A stretch of 64,000 nucleotides of DNA. It comes from Serinus canaria. Lineage: Eukaryota; Chordata; Aves; Passeriformes; Fringillidae. The stretch is from NCBI RefSeq assembly GCF_022539315.1, contig NC_066343.1:1426001-1490000 (forward strand). Reading direction: 5' to 3'. The notes under the pieces are model-generated. The model saw nothing but the letters and a program-made list of their open reading frames with translations. It made no database searches and was not told the DNA's origin. Of the stretch, positions 23,389 to 32,710 are shown piece by piece; positions within the stretch are counted from its first letter, which is position 1; each line of letters opens with the position of its first letter. A program made the translations under genes and the position numbers.

Positions 23389-23953
23389 GTAAGACTTATT
23401 ATTTAATTTATTTTTATATCTTTCTCTGACCTTTAGGAAAGCAGAGACTTCTAGCTCTTTAGGGAGATAGTCAGGGGATTCCCTTGGGAGACTGCCCTCA
23501 GGGACAAGGGAGTGGAGCAGAGCTGACAGATCTTTAAGAAAGTCTTCCATAGAACACAGGAGCTAGCAATCCCCAGGAGCAAGAAATCAGGCAATGAAGG
23601 CAGGAGACTGGCATTGCTGAGTCAGAACCTGCTGGTCAAACTAAAGAGAAAAAAACAAATGCACAAGCAGTTGAAGCAAGGATAGGTGAGGTAGAAAGAG
23701 ACTAGAGATAGAATGCGAATGTATAAACAAGGCCATGGTGAAGCTGGAAGTGAACCTGGCAATGGATTAAAAAAAAAAAAAAACAGGAAGAGTATTTGAA
23801 CCAGAAAGGTATGTTAACCAGAAAGAGAAGGTCAAAGAAAGTGTTTCTCCCTGATAAACAATGCTGGGAAACTAGTAGCAACAGATTAACAAAAGGCTGA
23901 TGGACTCAACACTTTTTTTGGCAGTCTTCACTGGCAATCTTTTTTTCCTATAC

Positions 23954-24340
23954 TGTGGTATTGTCCACAAGGGTCCCAGGATGAGGGAAGAGACAAGAAA
24001 GTTGACTACATGTATCAGAAGCTTGATTTATTATTTTAATGATAGATAATATATTAATACTATACTAAAAGAATAGAGGAAAGAATTTCATCAGAAGGCT
24101 AAGCTAAGAATAGAAAAGGAATGAATAACAAAGGCTCGTCTCTGACCAAGACAGTCTGGGCAGGTGATCTGTGATTGGCCCTTAATTGGAAACAGCCTGA
24201 TGAGACCAATCACAGATTCCCCCTGTTGCATTCCACAGCAGCAGATAAGAATTGTTTACAGTTTGTTCCTGAGGCCTCTCAGCTTCTCAGGAGGGGAAAA
24301 ATCCTAAGGAAAGGATTTTTCATAAAACATGTCGGTGACA
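23954..24340 (-). mobile_element. Solo ERV LTR nested in CR1
   Basis: The 387-bp TG...CA segment is flanked by perfect 6-bp repeats CTATAC at 23948-23953 and 24341-24346. On the minus strand AATAAA lies near 24026-24035. The sequence (GTCCCAGGATGAGGGAAGAG, TTCTCAGGAGGGGAAAAATC) is of a type I recognise as abundant in songbirds. CR1 sequence continues on both sides, so the LTR is younger than the CR1. Confidence 0.9.
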
Positions 24341-25160
24341 CTATACCTTTGAAGTGGGTGGACAGCAGGATGGGGCTTGGGGGGAGCAAGTCCCTCCCAT
24401 GGTGTGGGAAAATCAGGTTCATGACCACGTGAGGAAACTGAATGTTCACAGCTCTGTGGGACCCAAAGAGATGCATCCCAGAGTCTTGAGGGAACTGGTT
24501 GATGTTGTCAATACAGTATCCTTTGTTACTTGAAAAGTCTTGACAATCAGGTGAAATCCCTGGTGACTGGAAAAGGGGTATTACTATATCCATCTTTAAA
24601 AAGGGAAGAGTAGAAAGGAAGAGCCTGGGAACTGTCAACATGTCGGCCTCCCCTTTGTACCTGGGAAGATCATAGAACAGATCCTTCCAGGAGCTCTGCT
24701 AAGACATGTGGAGGACAGGGAGAAGCTTGGAGAGAGCTAGCACGGCTTCACCAAGGGCAAATCTGCTTGAGCAACCTAGTGGGCTTCTGTGATGGGATGA
24801 CTACATCAGAGTACAAGGGAAGGGTTACAGATGTCATTTATCTGGACTTCCATAAAGCCTTTGACACATAACTCACAAGATCCTACTCTCTAAATTGGAG
24901 AGAGATGGATTTTATGCTGGATTTGAATGGACTGTTATTCGATGGATAACAAAGTGGGTGGATGGTCTCATCCAGAGGGCCGTAGCCAATGGCTCAGAGA
25001 ATCAGTGACAAGTGGTGTCCCTCAGGGATGTGTATAGGGACCAGTGGTATTTAGTGCCTTCATTAATTGCAGAGATGAAGGGATCGGGTGCACCCTTAGC
25101 AAATTTGCAGAAGACACCAAGCTCAGGGGTGTGGTTGACACTCCTGAAGGATGGGATGCC

Positions 25161-25271
25161 ATCCAGAGGCACCAGGACAGGCTCAAGAAGTGGCCCTTGG
25201 GAATTTCATGAGGTTTAACCTCATGAAATTCCCAAGGGCCACTTCTTGAGCCTGTCCTGGTGCCTCTGGAT
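25161..25271. repeat. Perfect 55-bp inverted repeat with 1-nt centre
   Basis: The left arm 25161-25215 and right arm 25217-25271 are exact reverse complements around a single T at 25216. The left arm is normal CR1 sequence. The right arm replaces the expected CR1 continuation, which resumes after 25277. Confidence 0.97.
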
Positions 25272-28200
25272 TTTTTAAGACCAAGTGCAAAGTGCAGGCT
25301 GCGGGATGAACGGATGGAGAGCTGCCCTGCCCTGAAGGTCAGGGGGTGCTGGTGAGGGGCTGGACGTGAGCCAGCCATGGGCACTTGTAGCCCAGAAAGC
25401 CAAATGCATCCTGGCCTGCATCCAAAGCCCTGTGGGCAGCTTTGGAGGGAGGAGATTCTGGCCCTCTGAGACCCCACCTGCAGAGCTGCCTCCAGCTCTG
25501 GGTCCTCAGCAGAGGAAGGACATGGAGCTGTTGGAGCAAGACCAGAGGAGGCCACTCAGTTGATCAGAGGGATGGAACACCTCTGCTCTGAGGAAATGCT
25601 GAGAGATTGGGATTGTTCAGCTAGGAGATGAGGTGGCTTTGGGCTGCCCCAGTTGCAGCCTTCCTTTTCCTATCTGAAAGTTGGAGAGGGACTTTTGGCA
25701 AGGGCATGTAGTGACAAGAGGGAATGGCTTAAAACTGATAGACAGTAGATTTAGATTAAATATCAGGAAGAAATTCTTTACGATGAGGGTGATGAGGCAC
25801 TGGCAAGAGAAGCTGTGGATGCCACATCCCTGTAGGATGGAGCTACACATCCCAGGTTCAATGGAGCTCTGGGCAACCTGGTCTGGTGAAAGTTATCTCT
25901 GTCCACTGCAGGGTCTTTGGAACTAGATGGTCATTAAAATCCTTTTCAACCCACAGCATTCATAAAATCGTGGATTTTATGATTCATTTATAATTGAAAT
26001 TAATTTAATAATAATTAATTAAATAATGGATTGTTCTTAAAAGTAAATATGACTGATTAGCATTTTTTTCAGGAAACAGTCAAACATTTGCTGAGCCTAG
26101 CTTCTTTGGTTTTCCGTTATTTAAAGAATTTTACCTTTTTGCATTGTCAAGAATAATTTTTTTTTTGCAATATCCTTCAGTGGCCTCAAAAATTATGGTC
26201 AGCCAGGCATCTAATATGTTTTTTTCTTTGTTGTAAGGCTCTTGTGAGCATTCAATTTTTGAGGCTTTTACATCTGAAATTAAGTTTTTATTGTGATGGT
26301 TATGTATGCAACATCCACAAAGCAGGACACTTGTTCTGTTAGGGAACAAATTTTTTATTAGTACCAGAACATACATAGGAAAGGAGAAATCCTCCCAGGA
26401 TCAAATTTTGAAATTTTATTCAAAATTATTGGAGTACTAAAGAAAAAAAATTGTTCTTCTTATCAAAAATTGCATGTGCTAAAGTAAATTTTATCATCCC
26501 CATTAATTTTTTGTCAGATTATGCCCTTTATGTAAAAAAAACCCATAATCCAACAATTTTTGAGTTATTTACATCTGTAGCCAAAGACTCTTCTAGCTGT
26601 TGACACTTTTTTCTCTTAAATGCATACCTCACTCATTATTATTGCAGCTGATGAAGTTTCTCCTTTAGCAGATCTGCAAAAACATGATTCCTGCCTCTTC
26701 TTTAGTATGTGTGAATCCAGCATCAGGGCACAGACTACAAGAGATGTTCTTTCAAGTTTACCATCATCAATAGTAGTTAGCCTGATCAGCTTTGAATATT
26801 TGTGATTTTATGCCTAAAATCATTGTTTTGGGGGTGAGTTATTATATACTCACCCTTTATAATAAAAGCTTCTGCATTCTGTTGTTATATTGAATGCCCA
26901 TCTGTTTTAACCATATAGGTTTACATTGTATTTCCATCCATTTATTATATAGTAATTGGCCAGTGTTTCAATTAGATTGTGTGGTAAAAATTTTCACATT
27001 TATTCAGACTAAGAATTCACTCTTATTTAGCTATTAAATGGAAAAGAAATTGCTACTGTCCAGAGAATATTTAAGCTAAAATATAGTGGGCAGTCTCTTA
27101 TCTATTTGTAATTTTTATAACCAAACTTCTTTGGACATTTTTAGGTTTTGAGTGTGCATGGCCAAATACTAAAATATTTGCATTAATAATAGCTTTAAAA
27201 TAAGAGGCCACAGCAGACAGGAAGGCAATTACTGGAAAGTGACGTTTATCTCAACCTACAAAGGTTTCTTAGACATTGTTCTTGTTATTAGTGCTTTTAT
27301 TTCTGCTTATTTCTGTTTCTTAGTTCTCAGTGGGTGGAGATAAACAAAAGGAAATTCCCCCTGGGATCTCCACAAGTGATGTGATCTTGTCTAGTGCAAT
27401 TTTGAACAGTTCCAGGCTGCATTGACTTACCAGGTTCTCCAATGAACTCAGAAAATATCTGATTCATTCAATAAATAAACTCTACTAATAAAAGCTAAAT
27501 ATTTTCAAAAGGAGTCTAGTATTTTGCAAATAAAAATCCTCATTTTTTTCAGTAGGAGACCTGTACTTAGGAGTCAGTATACAAGCTGTCCTTATTAAAT
27601 TAATATATACTTTTCAAAAAATAATACAATTGAATAATAGCTTAGGAAGTTAGTTTCCCCTTAAGGAAAGTTTATTATATAACCAGATATTAAGTCAAGG
27701 CTACGGCAAGTGACAAAAAGAACAAGACTTTGAAGAATGAAACAGTAACTGCAAACCTCATGGAAGGTAAAACCAGTGTTGCTTCCCAAGGAAATAAGGC
27801 CATGTAGCATTACCGAATAAATTCATATATCCACCTTGCATGTTATTCTATAGCATTTGCTTTGCCTTTGTATTAAATGGATTATTCATCTTTTATGTAT
27901 TCTGGGACTGAAAATACCATGAATTGATATTAATTTGGACACAGATTTCCAGAAAGTTTGCTTTGCTTTTATTTAGTTTTCTATGCATTTGTTAATGCTT
28001 TACTCTACCCTAAAGTGAGGGACTTTGTGCTGCAGTCATAGTCTTATATCAACCTTTCTGGAATTCACACATGTGCTAACATTTCTGTAGTATTTATTCA
28101 CACAGAAAAGTTTTGTTGTTTTTGTGTTGGAAAAGAAAGAGACCCTCTTTACTATTGACAATATATAATTCTTCTCCTTGGTTTGATTGATTATTAATTT

Positions 28201-28374
28201 AGGGAGGTAATTATTTTAAATGTAATATTTTCATCACTCATAGCTGCTTTTTGAAAGAGGACTTCTTTTTTACACATTTTGTTTTTACGCACCTAAAGTA
28301 TGTTCTACAGCAGGTGGTTTTGAACAATTACATCTATCATAATGTTACGTAAACCTCTTTTGGTTTGTTTTAAG

Positions 28375-28782
28375 GAACTACAAAAACCTGAACCTATTGG
28401 ACGGACCTTCATATCTCCGGCTGTGGCAGGACAAGATTTTGCCAGATCTGAAGGTTTACTGACTTTTGAACATGGACAGAGAAATGCATTCCTGGATGTG
28501 ACCCTGACTCCAAAGAGGGGATCTTTAAACCCATTTCCTAAACGTTTCCAGGTTCTACTTTCTAATCCCACAGGTGGTGCCAGGGTAGATGATGTATATG
28601 GTATTTCTAACATCACCATTGTCTCAGATTTGGACTCTGTGCCAGTTTGGGGACTGATTGATCAACTGCATCAGCCTCTTGATGACACCATTTTACACAG
28701 AATCCTTCAGAATCTGAATGTCAAAGTGGCTACAGAAACTACAGAAGAGCAACTTACTGCTGTGGTGCATATAATAGATAAG
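28375..28782 (+). CDS. ADGRV1: ADGRV1 exon: entry to GAIN domain
   Basis: This 136-codon exon is phase 0 at both ends. It encodes ELQKPEPIGRTFISPAVAG, then GLLTFEHGQRNAFLDVTLTP and FPKRFQVLLSNPTGGARVDD, the last Calx-beta-like closing strand. SDLDSVPVWGLIDQLHQPLD and a helical stretch VKVATETTEEQLTAVVHIID follow and probably start GAIN subdomain A. An NIT sequon is present. The acceptor GTTTTAAG is modest and the donor AAG/GTAAAC is good. Confidence 0.95.
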
Positions 28783-29776
28783 GTAAACACTTCCTGTCTG
28801 TCCTTAAATGACTAATGACATTATTTGGAGTATAATAACACAACAAGGCACATATATATGTATAAAACAAGGCAGATCACATCCACATCAGTGAAGCAGT
28901 GACTCAGAAGCACGGACTGCAAAAGTGGAAATGGTGAAGTCCCACAATCAAGGAAGGAGTTTGTCTGCCACTAGTTAGGAGGTGGCAAGAAATCAGAAAT
29001 CAAATAGGTTGAAATGAGAAACTAGTATTAATTTTCCATACATACTTGTAGCTCTATATTTTCTACTGTGCAATTTTCCTTTTGGGGCTGCAGTTTCATA
29101 GAGCTTATTATGTTTTTTTGACTCTTGGGTCACACCTTTGTTGCTTTTAGGCCTGGCACAACCCCTGTTCCTATCTTTACAGCAGACTGCAGTAAACACA
29201 CAAGCAAATCCTATGTGGGCCAGCTGGAGTCTACTGTAGTCTTAACCAAGCATCAGTCTTTTTTCCTCCAGTACCTTAGGGAATTGGGTTCTCAGGATAG
29301 CTGAGTGCTTAAGCATGGCTCTAATTTCTGTGAAAATTATGGATTAGTTTTATGGCATTCTGTCTCTTCTGGACTCTTGGAATAATGCATAGAAGCTGGA
29401 AAATTTCTAAATATCTAGATACAAAGCATTATAAGAATATCCATTCATTTTTGATTGTTGCCACACAGAAAACAGAGAAAATAATTTAAAAACTTCTCAG
29501 GACTCAAAAATCTTTGGTTTGTGAAAGAATGAAAAATGCCTCATCCCTTCTTTAATAATCAAATCCCCTGGTAAGCCTATCTTTATGTAGTTTTGACAGA
29601 CTGTGTCTTATGCCTTGGAAGCTCATATGTGATCAGGAGTTGGGAAAAATATTCTGAACTTCTAGAATTAATACTGGAATCACAGAGAAGATATCACTAA
29701 ACCATTGAACATGAGGAAATGTTACAAGCAGATTCCTTTGTGTAAAATGTTGTTTGATTTCTTCTCCTCTCATTAG
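28783..29776. other. ADGRV1: ADGRV1 intron
   Basis: This is a phase 0 intron in which no repeat or RNA gene was recognised. Confidence 0.8.
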
Positions 29777-29961
29777 GTTACAGGTGTCGGTGAAAAACTG
29801 TTACTCACTGACAAAAGTAGAAGTCTATTCTATGAGATACTCTGTGCTCTAGCTAGCCCAAAACGCAAGGACACACAAGGATATAGCCTGCTTGCTGAGG
29901 TGACTGAGAAGTTTGCTTTTTCTCTGTTGACTGAGATAAAGTGTGGATCATCAGGAGAAAG
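29777..29961 (+). CDS. ADGRV1: ADGRV1 exon: GAIN domain
   Basis: The exon has 61 codons plus two bases (start phase 0, end phase 2). It encodes VTGVGEKLLLTDKSRSLFYE, then ILCALASPKRKDTQGYSLLA and VTEKFAFSLLTEIKCGS. These are amphipathic helices of GAIN subdomain A. The acceptor is CATTAG. A nearby CAG further in would shift the frame. The donor AAG/GTGAGT is strong. Confidence 0.94.
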
Positions 29962-31019
29962 GTGAGTAAGCTTGAATTTGTAATATGTTTTGTAAATACA
30001 TGACAATTTACCAATATAGAAAATCTAAATTATATTTTCAGAAAAGGGATTTATCTCCTATCTAGTATGTTACCCCTATGTGAATGTGTTGTTACAGTGT
30101 CATGATCTTACAAAGCACTGTGTCATATTGCCAGTAAATATAGTGCTTTGTAAGATTGGGTGTAACACATTACTGATACTTTGGTATGGCATAGATGTGG
30201 GAAGGTAAGTCAGGAGATCTGGTGTGTATTGACCCACGTCTAGCTCAAATATTGCCTGGAAAAGTGTTCATTATTCTTGCTAAGAAAATAATATGTGATT
30301 GTATGATGCAGAGCTGTGTTCTAAGCCTTAGATGAACGTTAGCAACCCAAAATTTCTACTGGCATTTTGAAATTTGTATGTTCTTGGTTTTGCCCACTTG
30401 AACATTGTTTTAAAATATTTAAAGCTACTCGTAGTTTTACATTGCTAGTTTGTCTCCAAGAGCAATAGCCTCATCAAGCTAATGGGCAGGAAAAATAGGT
30501 GACTGAGAAAGAGATTATTCTTTTTTATGAGACAGATGGTTTTAAACACTTTGTTTCTCCTATTGGGGATCTATTAAACAGCTGGTGGTCGAATGTGTGT
30601 TCAGTGTTTCTAACTTAAAAGTTAAAATTCTTTATTTCAAGTGTTTTGTATCATCTGTTGGGAAAAAAAAATAATGCCACATCATCCATTTTAATGCCTC
30701 CCCTGTTTTTTAGACTCAGTTCTACATCAAGTTGTAAAGATGAGCGTTTTGATAACCTAATTCTCTATGGAAAGGTTTTAGTTGCAGGTCATAAGGAGCA
30801 AATCCCAGAGAAGAAATGGAGACACTGAAATATGTAAAAAATTCAGCTTTTTTTTTTCCCCACAGAAACTGAAACACTGTGTCAATGAAATATCACAAGC
30901 CTAAAAATGATGAATTGATAAAGTACTAACAAATCACAAATACCTTTTAGAGTCATTATGTAATGAATAGTGAAGCTTGGTCTCACTTTACCAGCCCTAT
31001 TGCTTTTCCATTTCCACAG
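29962..31019. other. ADGRV1: ADGRV1 intron with hairpin
   Basis: This is a phase 2 intron. It carries the inverted repeat at 30090-30167 and is otherwise unremarkable AT-rich sequence. Confidence 0.8.
30090..30167. repeat. Intronic hairpin, pre-miRNA-sized
   Basis: The 15-bp perfect inner arms are ATCTTACAAAGCACT (30105-30119) and its complement (30142-30156), around a 22-nt loop. Beyond an 8/4-nt internal loop, a 7-bp outer stem TGTTACA/TGTAACA (30090-30096, 30161-30167) closes it. The size suits a pre-miRNA or a short MITE remnant. Expression is not shown by sequence. Confidence 0.85.
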
Positions 31020-31269
31020 AGGCAAAAATATCCTTGACAGCTGCCCATATATTGCAATAATGGCTCACAACTGGTTTCCTCAGCAAATCAATGGACATAG
31101 ATTTAATGGAAAAGATGGAGATTCTATTCAAGTACCTGAACGTCTACTAGAGGTCTCTGTAGTATTACCATCTCCCCAAGAAGAGAACTGTGAATCTATA
31201 CAGTTCACAGAATACAGCAGTCAGCAGTGGTTCCTTACTGGAGATAAAGAACTTGCCCTGAAGAACAAG
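31020..31269 (+). CDS. ADGRV1: ADGRV1 exon: GAIN domain
   Basis: The exon starts in phase 2 and ends in phase 0. It encodes GKNILDSCPYIAIMAHNWFP, then INGHRFNGKDGDSIQVPERL and SIQFTEYSSQQWFLTGDKEL, ending LKNK. These are strands of GAIN subdomain B. Paired cysteines (DSC, ENC) are present. The acceptor TTTCCACAG is strong. The donor AAG/GTTTGA is weak, but phase and homology require it. Read-through gives Val then a stop. Confidence 0.93.
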
Positions 31270-31421
31270 GTTTGAAGATAATGCAATTTTTTTTCCAAGA
31301 ATTAGTTTTAATCTAGATATTGCTTAAAACATAATGTGTTTTATGGTTGTCTCTGATTAAAATGAGCGCTGTGTTGAATCTTAATATTAAATATATCTTT
31401 ACATTGTACGTGTTTTTTCAG
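31270..31421. other. ADGRV1: ADGRV1 short intron (152 bp)
   Basis: This is a very short phase 0 intron with donor GTTTGA and acceptor TTTTTTCAG. It is the shortest intron in the window. Confidence 0.9.
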
Positions 31422-31561
31422 GTTTTTTCAATGAGCTTGAAGGGTCAGAGTTCACAAACTTTGAAAGATAACAATGAAGTCATTTATCGTATTTATGCTG
31501 AAGGAAGTCGGATTGTTCCACAGAAGTCTCTATGTCTCCTCTGGAATCAAGCTGCTGAAAG
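31422..31561 (+). CDS. ADGRV1: ADGRV1 exon: GAIN domain before GPS
   Basis: The exon starts in phase 0 and ends in phase 2. It encodes VFSMSLKGQSSQTLKDNNEV, then IYRIYAEGSRIVPQKSLCLL and WNQAAE. LCLLWN carries the first conserved Cys-Trp pair of the GPS region. The donor AAAG/GTTGTT is weak. The joined codon gives Ser, so the reading is WNQAAE-SWLSD, matching the expected protein. Confidence 0.93.
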
Positions 31562-32549
31562 GTTGTTTTATTATTGTGTTTAGTTTTCCATTTTCTACCA
31601 TGAATCCATCTATTTGTGTAAAATGTGATAATGCCAATTAAATAATTTGCAAATATAAAATTGAACCATTTAATGTCTTTTTTCCGTATTTTTTTTGGCC
31701 ATTTTACCAGTACACAAAACTTTTCTTATAATAAAATGAGCAGTTATTCTATCTTAGATATTTCTCAGACTTCTACCCTTTTTTCATCAAAACACTATTT
31801 AGATTGTATAATGATGCATTAGGTTTCAATGACAGGCCATAAATCTTAGAATTGCATCAATGAATGTATTAATGGCTTGGGGATAATAATGTTCTGTATC
31901 CCATTGAAGTCTAGTTGATTTAGATTCAATTTCATTACACCAACTGGATGATACCAGCCTGCTATTGACACAAACTATTTGTTTTCAGGAGGGAATGCCC
32001 CACAATCTACCTGTATGCTCTCCTTTTACCTACAAATTCCAGTAGAAATGGCTTAGGCTATCACCTGTAGTATGCCTTATTGTTTTTCCAAGCCACTTCA
32101 GCAATACTGGAAAAAACCTCAACAAAAACCAAAGAACAAAAAACCACCTGAATTTTAGTTTCAAACCAAAAAAGAGCAGTATAAGATGTTCTCCATAACA
32201 GAATAAGGTGTTGAGCAAACAAAGTAACTATTTGAAAAGTCAGACAGGCCTAGTAATCGAGCAGAAATTTTAAAAACATGGCCACTAAAATTCAATTAAT
32301 TACAATTAATTCAATTAATTTCAAAACATTTACAAAAATTGAAAAAAAAAAGAACATGAAAAAACTATAAATAACATTTTACTCTCTTGTAAATCTGCTG
32401 TTCTGAGCACTGCACATGATAGATTACAGAAACACCTCTGCAGTAATTTAGGGAAGTTGGTATTCCGGGAATACAACAAAAATTGTAAAGCCTGCTTACA
32501 ATGTGGATTACGCAAGTCCATTTCCAACTTTGTGAAACTTGTTTTGCAG
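31562..32549. other. ADGRV1: ADGRV1 intron
   Basis: This is a phase 2 intron. A small run of AATTAATT units lies at about 32290-32322. No other feature was seen. Confidence 0.8.
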
Positions 32550-32710
32550 CTGGCTGTCTGATAGCGGGTTCTGCAAAGTGGTTGATGACACATCAGATTA
32601 TGTGGAATGCTCCTGTTCTCATATGTCCATTTATGCAGTTTATGCCCAAACGGATAACTTGTCTTCATACAATGAGGCTTTTTTTTCTTCTGGATTCATC
32701 TGTATTTCAG
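32550..32710 (+). CDS. ADGRV1: ADGRV1 exon: GPS autoproteolysis site and TM1 start
   Basis: The exon starts in phase 2 and ends in phase 1. It encodes [11 protein letters not shown], then [17 protein letters not shown], the GPCR proteolysis site. Cleavage in adhesion GPCRs falls between the residue after His and the following Ser/Thr. Here that is His-Met/Ser at 32620-32628, fully conserved. The segment after it (SIYAVYAQ) is the tethered agonist (Stachel) strand. The exon ends in hydrophobic SGFICISG, the start of TM1. Acceptor TTTTGCAG and donor TCAG/GTCAGT are good. Confidence 0.96.

Larger units (their letters stand above)
23430..25990 (+). mobile_element. CR1 LINE, 5'-truncated, with nested LTR and palindrome
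   Basis: The copy begins in the endonuclease-RT linker (AGGAAAGCAGAGACTTCTAG). It resumes after a solo LTR (23954-24340) and passes through the reverse transcriptase. GTCATTTATCTGGACTTCC encodes a VIYLDF motif, followed by AFDT then a stop. A SGVPQG motif lies near 25012-25030. The catalytic FADD box reads FAED (about 25100-25118). It ends in the conserved CR1 3' UTR (GAACTAGATGGTCATTAAAA) and ATTTTATGATTC tail. Stops and the altered catalytic Asp make it dead. A 55-bp inverted repeat at 25161-25271 interrupts the ORF2 end. Confidence 0.88.
23389..28374. other. ADGRV1: ADGRV1 intron with CR1 and nested solo LTR
   Basis: This is a phase 0 intron. Sequence from 23430 to 25990 is a CR1 copy interrupted by a solo LTR. 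From 25991 to 28374 I see only AT-rich sequence with no recognised element. Confidence 0.8.

Noticed and set aside
25022..25555. A 177-codon minus-strand frame
   Set aside because: It is antisense to a CR1 and crosses the inverted repeat, so it is a by-product.
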